64,000 nt of DNA from Selaginella moellendorffii (taxonomy: Eukaryota > Streptophyta > Lycopodiopsida > Selaginellales > Selaginellaceae). This document shows, piece after piece, positions 19,321 to 30,675 of the stretch; position 1 is the stretch's first letter, and every line of letters starts with the position of its first letter. The DNA is taken from contig NW_003314390.1 in the NCBI RefSeq assembly GCF_000143415.4, forward strand, positions 86,973-150,972, written 5' to 3'. The notes beneath the pieces were generated by a model. The model was not told where the DNA came from. It ran no database searches and was given only the letters and a program-made list of their open reading frames with translations. The position numbers and the translations under genes are program-made.

Positions 19321-21286
19321 TTATAACTCTACAATGCTATCTAATGGAAAAGGTTTTGTTGATCCGATTGCCATAGTTGAGTTGGGCCATTTCAAACCTT
19401 CTAGAAGCTTCTTGTATGTTGCATTACCACGGAGGAGGAGGTAGTTAAGGTGTGTCGTGAAAAAACTTCGCTTCATAATCTCCGACTGCAATGTATATTC
19501 GTAAGTAACCAACAGGACTTCCAATCACAAACATACATAACCAGTAGTCTCGTTGTCAAGGCATGCGGACAGTGAAACGACTGAGCTTCCAAAGAGCGTT
19601 TTCGTTAGCAATGTTGGAATAGGCCGAAGGGTTGCGGTTTTCCAGCCTGAACCTGCCAAGAAATCTCTTGAGCAGAATTTTCTTAAGAATAGTTCAAGTA
19701 CCTGTGTTCTGAAAAGGAAGGTCCAATGCTGTGCCACTGTGGCAGGCGTTGAAGATTGCTGTAAGCTTTACAACCTCTCCAATGCCTAACACCATTATGT
19801 CGTGAAGTATATCATCTAATAGATACTGAAAGGAACAAAATTAAAATTTAGAAGAAAAAGACTTACTCCATCCTTCACGACAAATCTTTCATCGAAGTTA
19901 TCCATTTCATCGTGATCAAAATCAGTTATATTGCCTCCGTGACCTACCATCAAAAAAGAAATTCACGGAAAAGGCCATAAAACGAAAGACACATACCACA
20001 GAAGTAGAAAAGCAGTTGATCTCCAGGATTTGTGTTCGCCATAAGCTGTCGTATTGCTTTCAACGATTCACTCCTCGATGGAACTTTAACAAAGTACAAT
20101 CTTAGAACTAGTTAGCAACAAAATAGCAAACCTTGAAGGATATCAAATCGGCGATAATCATATTCCATCGATATGAGACGCGACATTAGATCTACATCCA
20201 ATGCACAACCGGGAAACCCGGCAATCAACAACGCCTTTTTCAACCCCTTCTCGTTCATCAAGGTTGGTGGAAAAGCTAAGTCGGTGCCAGTTTTGCAGTT
20301 GAAATAGTTCTGAAAGGTTGTCAAATGTGCTTCTCCGGGATTGAAAGCCACTGTTAGAGCAATCAGTAAGATTATCCCTGATACCAAACTATTAGAAAAC
20401 GAATTGGTTTACACACCCAATGTTAATACCTTTCAAATCTCCTCTAACATCCCAGAAGTAAGATTGAGGTCGGGAGCCCCTGCAGCCCCGATTAGTCGTC
20501 ACACAAATTCTTCAAAATAAGAAAAGCTTACAAACCTTACACCGTTTATGCCAGCTCCAAGAACAGGCATAATCCGATGGACGAGATGGAGGAGCTCTTG
20601 AAACATTGCATGAGTTCTCCTGCAACACCGAGAATTAATCATCAACAATAAGCTTTCCAGCAAAAGAAACAGGCTTTTACCTTGCACCGAGTCCAAGAAC
20701 AAGCAAGAGAAGTTGAAATATCAAAGAAATTCTCCTGCAACACCTATTAAGCAAGCCTTCCAGCACAAGAAACAAGCTTACCTTGCACCGCAGCTGCTGA
20801 AAGAAGGATCGGCTGGGCCAGACCGAGCAGATCGCGGAAAATCACGTAAGTTCTCCTGCATCAACGATTCATCGTCAACAATATCCTTCCAAGAAATAAG
20901 CTTACCTTGCGAGTCCAGTAACAGGCGGGATCGGGACCAGATCCTGACAGATCGGGCAGCTTCTCCTGCAATCATCAACAATATCGGTATGAAATGCGAT
21001 TTCGACTTGAAATCCCCCGGAAACACCATGGGAGAAGAACGACGCTCTACCGCTACCGTAATATGCAAGGAAATGCGGCGATCCGAGAAAGAAAGAAGCG
21101 CTAGCGAGCGGCCATCGATGCGCGGGAGGGAAATGAGTCAAGAGAAGGAAATCGATCGATTACCTTGCCGGGAACTTCTGCCACTGGCTGCTGCTGCCGC
21201 TGCCGCCGCTGCTTTCCATGCCGCATCATGTCCACAAGCTCGATGCTCGTCATCGCCGCCCGATCGTCGCCGCCGCGCAGGCGCAT
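19321..21286 (-). CDS. Type I metacaspase-like cysteine protease, 12 exons
   Basis: Metacaspases are Lys/Arg-specific cysteine peptidases in programmed cell death and proteostasis. The model has exons 21286-21164, 20965-20906, 20855-20782, 20734-20681, 20619-20536, 20479-20430, 20377-20132, 20083-19997, 19943-19867, 19825-19702, 19652-19537 and 19485-19321. All have GT-AG sites with compatible phases, giving 419 residues. The catalytic domain is clear: KKALLIAGFPGCALDVDLM, catalytic His in FYFCGHGG (about 261), then DHDEMDNFDE, and catalytic Cys in NACHSGTALDLPF (about 313). The 52-residue His-Cys spacing fits type I. The usual N-terminal LSD1 zinc finger is absent. Instead exons 2-5 are short and share near-identical borders (acceptor CTGCAG|GAGAA, donor GCAAG|GTAAGC), as if one exon had multiplied; they encode low-similarity, partly hydrophobic sequence. 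The start Met is less certain than the domain. Confidence 0.8.
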
Positions 21287-21359
21287 TGGCGCTGAGAAGA
21301 AGGCCCTAGCTTTCGGCCCGCCATTTCCCTCTATTTAAACGAGCCAGGCCTCTGGTACG

Positions 21360-21850
21360 GCATGGACCACATCTTCGTACGAATAGGCCAAATGTGAGAA
21401 GTCCATTATGGGCATTTGCTGGAATAACACCCGTCCACGACAATCTATCTCTTCTCTGCATTGAATCCAGCACGAATTAATCTTTAGGCATCTGGCTATG
21501 GCCCCAAATTCCCCCCAAAGAGTGTGTCAACCGAGGAGATCGCCCACCGGCATTGTATCAAAAGCATTGTCACCTTTATCAAAATGACCTTCTTGGGCAT
21601 ATGCTGCCTAGCAGCAGTTCCACGGCATCCAGCATGCTGCTAGATCCGAATGGTGCCAGCATTTCTCAGCGAGCACTACGTTCCAGGTGACCGCTGACAA
21701 AAGGATCCCGGGCACTGCTGCTGGTGTCGAGAAGCTGGACCTCTGGTGGCGCCTGCCGCATTTGCCATAGCTCAGGAGCAGCGAGATTGGTATCGTCACG
21801 CTGTCGATGATCTTGGGGGCGTTCTGCCATGTTCTTGGGTGATCACTCTT
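21360..21850 (-). pseudogene. PPR gene remnant, decayed pair 1
   Basis: Minus-strand fragments keep PPR phrases (LLLSYGKCG, and the antisense ...GGGCATATGCTGCC word typical of the AYA region of S repeats) but with stops and frame changes throughout. It lies head to head with the PORR remnant that follows, like the intact pairs at 15.6 and 34.4 kb. Confidence 0.6.
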
Positions 21851-21865
21851 CGATCCAATCTATGA

Positions 21866-22300
21866 CAATGCAGCGAATGGAGAGAGCTCGAAAGGCGCTA
21901 CAGGTAGTCTCTAGTGGTGCGATGGCCGAATTCCAAGGCCATGGAATTCGGCCAGCTAGATAGGGGACGTTGTTGTGTTTAAGCTCACTTTACGGATTTC
22001 ATGCAAGAGATCATGCAGGATTCCGGGACACACGGCTCTGTTCTATCGGCCTTCTTTCCAAGTCCAAAATGGTGGAGCTTGTTTCGTGGGATGATCAGTT
22101 GCTGGCCGTGGTAAGAATGCCCTTGGGTTTTTCGCGAGCACGAAGTTCGCCAAAAAGACTTCCAATGCTGCCACCTTTACGAAGATCCAAGCTCTGTCTG
22201 CAAGAAGAGGCTACTGGCAATCTTTCACGAGCTTCTTAGCCTCACGATCGAAAAGAGAGCTGCTTCTACAAGGTTCAGAGAATTGTTGCGTGCTCAAATG
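21866..22300 (+). pseudogene. PORR gene remnant, decayed pair 1
   Basis: Starts at a degenerate copy of the PORR start (ATGCAGCGAATGGAGAG..., then AAGGCGCTACAGGTA) and later shares MVELVSWD and a version of the DLPMPSPYEDP-SLSGEKRLLAIFHELLSLTIEKR region. Large internal deletions leave no usable frame. Confidence 0.7.
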
Positions 22301-22399
22301 ATGACCGATGACCGGGTAGAGTCTGCTATGCTTTGAGCTTACTTCACAAGCTGTGGCTTTTAAGGGTGATCATAAGCCAATAAACATAGCATCACTAGA

Positions 22400-22740
22400 A
22401 CCAGGAAACACACAAGGTTTTAAGGATCTACGATCAAACATGAAGCACTTGCCTTGCCACGAGCTCTCTGCCGGCTGTGTCTCTTCCAAGTACCTGAGAA
22501 TTTCAGAAACCTTAGTCCACATTAAAACTCAAGCTAAACGTTGGATTCTCTGGGCATGGTGTAGAAAGCATTTCCTGAAAGGTTTCACGACTCGGCATTG
22601 CATCAAAAACATTCTTAGCTTGTTCCAAATGACCGAGGAGAGCGTATGCTGCAAGAGGATCGAGTTAAGAAGCTGGGTTCTTGATCAAACCCAGAGTTTC
22701 AGCGAATGCCGAGATGAGAGACGATTCATGCTGCGACACA
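22400..22740 (-). pseudogene. PPR remnant, decayed pair 2
   Basis: Read on the minus strand, positions near 22,580-22,660 give a recognisable S repeat core (AAYALLGHLEQAKNVFDAMP). The flanks are broken. Confidence 0.5.
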
Positions 22741-22744
22741 CGGC

Positions 22745-22995
22745 TCTGGAATCGGTGGATTGGAGACTTCACGGCCTTCGTGGGGAATGCTGATCTTGAA
22801 GCTTTCCCTGGGTGGTTGGAGCCTGTTTCGTGGGATCAGTGACTGAGCTGTGGATGTGGTTTAGTGATCATGTTCTATATGAAATTCTCGGTTTGAGCGT
22901 TTCCAAAGAAGTTGGAAGTTGACAACTTCCAATGCTGTCATCTTTACGAATACCCTAGAAGATCCAAGTAGTGAGACTAGCTAGTGAAAGGCAAT
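22745..22995 (+). pseudogene. PORR remnant, decayed pair 2, left part
   Basis: Shares with the PORR genes the TTTCGTGGGATCAGTG word, the GTTTCCAAAGAAGTT word and the CTTCCAATGC...CCAAGTAGT stretch. It is cut at 22,995 by the LTR element; the continuation is at 29,227. Confidence 0.65.
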
Positions 22996-24121
22996 TTGTC
23001 GCGAATGTAACTTTGGGTATCGAAAGTTATTTGTCGGCCAGTCCTTATGGACACTCTTTCCTTACTGCTATGACGGCAGGAGGTCGGTATTGCTAATACC
23101 CTTTATCAGTCCCTCTTGTGCTAGTGGAATTAACTGAGCATTTCAAGTGTATTTAGAACGGACGAGCATAAGGACAGAATTCCTACATGTTATTAGTTAA
23201 ACATATTTAGCCCGGTAAGGAGTTCCTATCTCGTTATGTCTTGCACTAGCTAGTGACAAAAACCCTCGCATATTGAGAGTAGTCCCTCAATATCACTGGA
23301 TGATAGCTTACCATGTCTGCCAAACACCCTCGCTATCATGCCCTTTGTGTTAGTCGCATTTTGGTCCCAAATGTTATTTATAGAAAGTGTCTAAATTTGC
23401 TCATTTGGCATATTTATAGAATGTAGAGATTCACCTGAAGTCCAAATTCGCAATCTAGCGCCATTCCATATTTAGTAAGTTTCAAGCTTGTCGCAAAAAC
23501 TAACTCCTAATACTAAAAGGGGCTTGGGGTGAAAGCCCAAAGCGTGTGTTCCTCAAGGGGGAAGGGGGGGGGGGGTTCCAAATGTATAGTAGGGATAGTG
23601 GGTAGGTTGGGCATGACTGACCAACTTGAGGCATATTCTAGCTCTCACTTGCGTGCTTGTCCTTGTTCTGCGTCCATCTTGGGTCTAAGCCCAAGTTCCA
23701 TACCATGCTAGCTGGTGGAGTACCCATATCCTCACATTAGGCCACCAGTATGCCAAAATAGCACCAGACTCCATTTGGCTCCATTTTGCGTGTTAGTCCT
23801 GGTATTGGGATGTTGGTTGCTCCAAAACTGTTCCAAGTCACTCTAGGCTCCTATCCCTTCGCTCCTTGGGCTGTATGCTAGGGAGTTGCTCTGTGGTTTA
23901 GTTCCGTCACTCCTTGGCTCCATGCTTGGGAGTTTGGCACCGTTCCTTCGCTCAGTGGCCCAAGGCCCTAAACCTCGGGTTGCGCACCACTATCCTTTGA
24001 ACATGTGGCATATGACATGTGGCATGTGTCACGTGGCATAAAGAGGGTTTAGGTTCCGCTTCGTGGTGTTATCCTATAGTAAAACACCATAGGATAAAGG
24101 GTCAAAACCATGTGTGCTACA
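22996..24121 (+). repeat. 5' LTR of the 6.2-kb element
   Basis: A 1,126-bp LTR starting TG and ending CA. A diverged inverted partial copy lies at 29,338-29,988, and a short piece resembling its start lies at about 25,155-25,200. Confidence 0.8.
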
Positions 24122-24427
24122 TTTGGTATCAGAGAATGAGTCTCGGCGAGTATTATCCTATGAGATTGGGCAACTAGTCTCGTTGCATACGTAGAGATGA
24201 AAACAATGATCCAAGTGGGTACACGTTTAGGTGCAAAGGCTTTGCAGTTGTTCCTTGGGTATGGATTTATTTACCTTGTTGTACCTTATGATGTGAGCTT
24301 GCTCTTGGGCTCATAGAATGGATTTGAAATGTTTCGTTTGCATAAGTTTGCACTTGGGCTTGTGAGTGAGGCACATTAGCAACTCAAGGTTACACTTTGA
24401 GTTGGCAGAGTTAATGTTAGCCTATCA

Positions 24428-24511
24428 GTGGTTCCATGAGTTGTTCCAATGGTTCCATAAGTTGTTCCAGTGGTTCCATAAGTTGTTCCAGTGGTTCCAT
24501 AAGTTGTTCCA
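24428..24511 (+). repeat. 21-bp tandem repeat
   Basis: Four copies of a GTTCCATAAGTTGTTCCAGTG-like unit lie inside the element. The apparent WFHKLFQ peptide repeat is a by-product. Confidence 0.85.
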
Positions 24512-24595
24512 TGTACCATGGGTGAAAGTAAACCTTCCCTGGGTTTGCTATGAGTGGCAAATAGACTGGTCCGGTGCTATTTAGCATGGCACTAA

Positions 24596-25153
24596 CCCCT
24601 TTTCCAATTGGCTTAAGGGGAGAGAGATAAGGTGCGCTACAGTTGGTATCAGAGCAAATGGCACGGGTTCAATTCCCATTGATTAGTGGCTACTTAAAAG
24701 TATAATATACCCTTGCGCAAGGTATATTCCTACCCCTAAATTTGAAATCGTACGTATTGGGCATCCATGCGTACGTCCTTCCTCTTGTGTGGAGTATCCA
24801 CGGACGAAGGTATCCACCGTGGGACTGCAGTACGGGTGGATGACTAGTTGCCTCACATGGAATAGCTGGTCTACACAATGGAAGGATTGGTAGATTGAGT
24901 GCGGAAATGGAGGTGTTAGTTCCCCTTGGCTCAGTAGGGGTTATTAGTCAATAGTCAATGAGGACATTGACATCTCTGAAGGGGGGGTGAGTGTAGCACA
25001 TGTGATCATGGGATGAGATTTGAATATACTGTCACTATAGATCCTTGAAACCTTGGGAGATAAATGGGGATAAAATAGCCATTAAGGGCTCTCTCATCAA
25101 GCAATTGCCCCTTTTCCAGTTGGCTTAAGGGGAGAGAGATAAGGTGCGCTACA
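24596..25153 (+). mobile_element. TRIM-type miniature LTR element, 5' LTR truncated
   Basis: A complete 162-bp 3' LTR (24,992-25,153) and the last ~46 bp of a 5' LTR (to 24,641) flank a primer site (TGGTATCAGAGC) and a purine tract (GAAGGGGGGG). It is the same family as the element at 44,165-44,795, with an extra ~40 bp in the middle. It is nested inside the 6.2-kb element. Confidence 0.8.
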
Positions 25154-28100
25154 GTTGTGACTTCGGGTATCGAAAGTTACCTATCGCGACAGTCTTACAA
25201 ATGGTGAGTTGTGGGATGGATAGCGGTGAAGCGCTAAACCATTTTGTCTAGGCTTGCTATTGGAAAACTTGGTTGCAATGCTCAATTATTTTCCGGGGAA
25301 CCTTGCTATTGCTCCTTGAGTAGCTTGATATTGGATTAATTTTGAGTTTGGTCAGAAAGAGAGTGGCATAAGCTTATCCATGTTGTGAATAAAAGTTAGT
25401 GGTGTTGGGTGTTGTAAATTTCTATTAGTGGAGTGTGGCATTTATGTTGCATTTTATCGGATTGAGTTAGCACTTGATATTCACATAAACCTTTGAAGTA
25501 ATGACATGGACGTTGCTCGTGGTGTTGCTAAATTGATGATCAAGTTATTGTGATACTTATATCATAACCATGTGATAATGAGCAATGTGTTTACGAAGTT
25601 GCTTGGTTAAATGATGATCAACCCCAAAGTGGTTGATGGTGAAGCTAGTCTACTTGCACGAAGTAGCATTGTAGTAGTTTTGACTGAATTCTCAATAGTG
25701 GTCCATTATGCTAAGCTTAAGAGTATTCCTTAGTTCCTTGAGTTTGCCCATTGAGGTGTTGGAAAAGGTTATAACATTAATTTGTTATAGCTTGTTGGTT
25801 TATTCGTTAACACTTGGAGTAGATTGTTGGATGGAGAAGGTGTGTAGCTAAGGCATTGACATTGTTAGCACTTGTGTTAGTGGAATTGGCATTGTTATTT
25901 CAAATGATGAGGAATTTCCTTAGAACTTGATTTTCTATGTCATTTTTCTTGTTAGTGTTTTAGGCTTCACATTACATCTTGAAGGTGATTGAAAAAGAGT
26001 GTTAGTGCAATGTGGATATCCAAAGATATGATCTTCGTGATCAAGCTTTAGATGTTCATTTTGCATTTTGCAGATGTCGGTGTTGAATATCAAAATATGG
26101 GCATGATGTTCAACACTTTTATAATCATCATGTTGAACATCAAAGTTCAACATACTGTGGGTCATGAGAATTTGTGTTGAGGTGAACCTATGTGAAGTTG
26201 ATAGTAGGAGGAAGTTGGTTGAGTTTTGAAAGTTTGCATTTCTAGACTAAGAGTCATTCTTTCTCTAGAATAGAAAATTTTTCACAAATTTTCTTAGACT
26301 TTTCCAGTGGCTGATTTGTTGATCACTTTACCTAAAAATCATTTCATTTTCGTAAGCCAATACAAACTAGTGAAGGGGTTGGAGTTGACTTTCGTTGGCT
26401 TAGACTTTAGTAGGTAGGTTTTATGATGTGGCCTAAAAGGGATATTAACTTTTAGGCTTAAAACAATTGAGTTGGATAGAGTCTAGAGTTGGTGTAGAAA
26501 AGTGGTCGTTGCACTTTTCTAGAAGGGTGACTTTTGTGCCTTTCTTCTGTAGTGTTGTGCTTGGTGGCAGGTTGCATCTCACATTTCATTAAGACTTTAT
26601 AATAGTAATAAGCTCCCACTGATCTTGACTTAGTCTTGGTAGCCCTACGCCTTAGCTAAGGATGGTGATGTCCAACTTAATTGTTTGAGGTTGAGATGTT
26701 GATACCCGTACTATAGCTTTGTTTATGAGGAGGTTGTGTACTAGTATGAATCCATCTTATAGTCTTCACTTTAGTTTTGACTAAGTGTTGATCATGCATA
26801 ATTAGCCTCTTCAAGGCATGCTCAAAGCTGTTGGCTAAATGCATTGGTGAGCATATTGCGGTTGAGTTGGATTTGAGTGGTCATTTAGTTTGTGCTTGTC
26901 CATGAATCTTTATTTCGTACCTAGTATATTATGTTCATGTTGGATAAGTGTATAACTCAATGATGTGAGTTTAGTGTTTAGGTCTTGTGAAAGGCAAGTT
27001 GAAAAGTGATTGTTGGTTGCTTTGCAACTAGTGATTGCTTGTAGATTTTGTCGAAGACTGTGACACTTGCTTCATTTGATAATGATTCAGCAGTGATGGG
27101 CTTGCTTTACTGGATGGTGTTGAGGAGGATCGTGTCATTAAACTTATATGGTTTTCCATGTTGGTATGTTGACTCTACTTCTGTCGATATCATTTGGTTG
27201 CATTTAATTCGTAGTGTTAGATTTCATTAAGTCTTGGATGTGGTGAATCACTCCTTGATAATGTATTATCTGTAACTGAGTTTTGCTGAAGAACTTATCT
27301 CAGATATTGACTAAAGTATCTTTGACTTTGGTTAGCTTGATTGAAAAAGAGTTTTGAGTGAAGATTCACTCTCGCTTTCTTATAGTTTTGTCCTAGTATT
27401 AATAGTATTGAAGTGATGCTCTATCATTGATATTATTGATGTTAAGACTCGAGTGAAATGAGATGTTTTTCCGTAAGATTGACATTGAGTTTCATTAGTC
27501 TCGATGAAGATAGTATTGATAGTTTGGCTATAGCTTTGTGTTATTAGCATTCGTGCATTAGCTAGATAGCAGCAATATTGACGTTTAAATAAACTGAGTG
27601 GGAAGTTTGAGTTAGTTGTGTTCTAGATGACATTGTTTAGTAGAGGTTGAGCTTTAGCTTTTCCTTGAAAAGTGATTTAGTCGTGAACTATGCTAGCTTT
27701 ACAAGAGGAAAGGTTAGTGATCGATATTAAAATGTTTGAATCTATGTTGGATTTGAGTTGGAATATATTGATCATTGATGATTCTTCTTATGCTTGTTAT
27801 GAAGTGAGTTACGTTTTGTAATAGATGAATTCATGGAGGATCGTTTAGTGATCATTTATTGAGCATAACTTCGTTATGCTTAGCTTTTGGATTAATGCGG
27901 ATATGCTTTTCATTAGCTTTGGCATTATGAAGTTTAGCTTATGGATATGTTGAGGGGGATATTGTGGGTTGTACCATGATATTTTCTTTAGCATTGAAGT
28001 TAGTTTATGCATAACTTGTGATCATTATTGGGAAAGACTTAACTATAGGCTTCTTCGAGCTTTTGGTTCCTTGAGCTTTCATGCTTATGATCTATTTGTT

Positions 28101-28756
28101 AGAAGTTGTTAGGGAAGGCATTTTAGCCCATAGCTTCGATGTTGAAGTTAATATTTGCATCTTGCAATCATTGGTTATGATTGACTATCATCTAGGATAA
28201 TTGATTATCCTTGTCAAAAGGTTTTGCTTGATTGTTGTTGATATAGAATGATTTGTTGTTCTTCGGGATGATGCATTCTTTCTCCAATAATGATTATACA
28301 TTTCTCTATTGATAGAATGATTGATGATTTTTCATGGTGGTTAGTTGTTCTCTTTGATGGCTTATGGTTTCTCACAATACCACATGTTCTTTGTGGTTTG
28401 CTTTAAATTGGTCTCTTGGGTTTGAGACATCACTAATGCTTGCTTGAGCAACTCTTGTTCCTTGGTATTATTGACTGGGATCTATTTAAATTGACTAGTG
28501 TGATAATTGCCATGAATGAGTGTTTGTTAGTCTTACCACATTTATTCTGTTCTGTTGATTGTTGCTCGAGTTAGTTCTGATATATTGGGATGTTATTTCC
28601 TTCAAATGATACATTCGCAAGCATCTTGTTTACTAGTCAATAATATTTTATGTTCTTTGAGTTATCTTTGGTAAGTTGTTTGACATACTATCTACCATCT
28701 TCAATAGTTAAATTTCATCATTGAGTTCCTTGATGATATATTTGTTATTGTTCTTC

Positions 28757-29226
28757 TCGCTTGCGTGCCTGTTCTTGTTCTGCGTCCGGCTTGGGTCTAA
28801 GCCCAAGTTCCATACCATGCTAGCTAGTGGAGTACCCATATCCTCACGTTAGGCCACTAGTATGCCGAAATAGCACTAGACTCTATTTAACTCCGTTTTC
28901 CGTACTGGTCCTGGTATTGGGATGTTAGTTGCTCTAGGACTGTTCTAAATCGCTCCAAGGTCCTGTCCCTTCGCTCCTTGGGTTTTATGCTAGGGAGTTG
29001 CTCCGTGGTCCGGTTCCGTCACTCCTTAGCTCCATGCTTGGGAGTTTAGCATTGTTCCTTCGTTCAGTGGCCTAAGGCCCTGAACCTCCAGTTCCGCACC
29101 ACTGTCTTTTGGACACGTGGCATATGACACGTGGCATGTATCACATGGTATAAAGAGGGTTTGCTTTGAGGTGTTATCCTATGGTAAATCACCGTAGGAT
29201 AAAGGGTCAAAGCCACATGTGCTACA
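28757..29226 (+). repeat. Partial 3' LTR of the 6.2-kb element
   Basis: Matches about 23,637-24,121 with scattered substitutions and small deletions. The first ~640 bp of the LTR are missing. Confidence 0.75.
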
Positions 29227-29275
29227 TAATCTTTGACGAGTTTCTCAGCCTCACGATTGATCGAAAAGAGAGCAA
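29227..29275 (+). pseudogene. PORR remnant, decayed pair 2, right part
   Basis: ATCTTTGACGAGTTTCTCAG followed by CCTCACGATTGATCG continues the PORR reading that stops at 22,995 (FHELLSLTIEKR region), on the far side of the LTR element. Confidence 0.7.
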
Positions 29276-29337
29276 AACAGCTAATATGTCTGCTAGGGAG
29301 CAGCTTACAGCAAGGTGACATAGCCCAATGAGAGCCA

Positions 29338-29988
29338 AACTAATATCTCAGCTAGTCAGACATGCATTCCAACCACTATCTCTACTATACATTTGGAGAT
29401 AGTCCCCCCTCGAAGAACATAAGCTTTGGGCTTTCACCCCATGCCTCCCTTAGTACCATAACTTAGTCTCTGGGACAAACTTGAAACTTATTAAATATGA
29501 AATATCCCTAGATTGTGAATTTGGACACAGGATGAACATCATTGTGTTCAAGACAATCTCTACATTTTGTAGATATGTCAAATGAGCAAATCTAGACATT
29601 TTTCATAATTAGCATTTAAGACTGAAATAAAATTAATATAAAGGGCATGATAGTGAGGGTGTTTGGCAAACATGGTAAGCTATCATCCAGTGATATTGTA
29701 ATCTCAATACGCAAAGGTTCTTGTCATTAGCCAATGCAAGATATAACGAGATGGGAACTCCTTACCAGGCTAAGTATGCTTAACTAATAACATGTAGGAA
29801 TTCCATCCTTATGCTCATCTGGCTAAGTACACTTAAAATCCCCAATTAACTCTACTAGCACAAGAGGGGCTACCAAAGGGATCCAACTGTACCAACCTCC
29901 TGCCTTTACGACAGTAAGGAAAGAGTGTCCATAAGGACTGATTGACAAATATCTTTTGATACCTGAAATCACATTTGCGACAGATGGA
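29338..29988 (-). mobile_element. Inverted LTR fragment of the 6.2-kb element family
   Basis: Reverse complement of about 22,996-23,640 with many substitutions. On the minus strand it starts TGTCGCAAATGTG at 29,988 and stops short near 29,338. No coding content. Confidence 0.75.
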
Positions 29989-30667
29989 TAGAATCGAATG
30001 AGAGCAGACCATGTGTTTTAAAAAGGTAAAACAAAATCCCTTTCCTATCTTAAACCTAAACTTGTTAAGAAAGGGATGGATTTATCTTTAGGATATATGT
30101 AAAAACCTCATCCACCCAACATTTTTATATCTTCCCTTACATGAAATCTTTCATTCAACATTATTTCATCACGTAATGTTTACTTTAATACATTCCCATC
30201 ATTATTACCATTACCTCAAGGCATCTCTGGAACATTATTAAAATATTAAATATTTTTAAAAACATGAACGTGTTAAACACTTATTTAATTATTCAACTAA
30301 ATATATCACATTTAACTATTTTAATGAACTCAAACTAGTATATAAATATTTGTTAAAAGTTTATGTATGGTCATTATCCTGAAAATGCATTTGTTAGGCT
30401 AGATTGCCCATTCAAGGTAGTAACAACTTTACTTAGGTTATTAATTTATTTATCCATATACATTTTCTTAAAATTATATATTAATTAAAAATTATTTAAT
30501 TTTCTAAGCATATTTAATAGCATATTTGATCTATTAAAACTAACCAAATATTAGAACTTAATTATTTATTATTCTCTCAGAGAACTTTGCTGGTTTGCAA
30601 CTTGCAACTTGGCACTTGCAGCAAGTTTTCTTGAGTGCAATCTGGCCCTCTCTCAAATTCCCTTCAA
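29989..30667. other. AT-rich gene-free interval, diverged left flank of duplicate B
   Basis: From about 30,140 it parallels 12,950-13,420 but with many substitutions and indels. No gene seen. Confidence 0.55.
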
Positions 30668-30675
30668 AAGAATAA

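Larger units (their letters stand above)
22996..29226 (+). mobile_element. 6.2-kb non-coding LTR retroelement inserted in a PORR pseudogene
   Basis: The 5' LTR is 22,996-24,121 (TGTCGCG...GCTACA), followed by a primer-binding site TGGTATCAGAG (24,124-24,134) matching initiator tRNA-Met. A partial second LTR at about 28,757-29,226 matches the last ~490 bp of the first and ends in the same GTGCTACA. The internal 4.6 kb is T-rich and has no open frame above about 70 codons, so the element is non-autonomous or completely decayed. Flanking PORR sequence resumes at 29,227; CAAT (22,992-22,995) and TAAT (29,227-29,230) are probably the target duplication. Confidence 0.8.

Noticed and set aside
20713-21309. 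A 198-codon plus-strand frame over the metacaspase 5' exons
   Set aside because: It is antisense to exons that join perfectly in frame on the minus strand and has a low-complexity poly-Ala end derived from CAG/CTG repeats.
24366-24584. A small protein with WFHKLFQ repeats
   Set aside because: Produced by a 21-bp tandem repeat inside a non-coding retroelement; no conserved start or neighbours.
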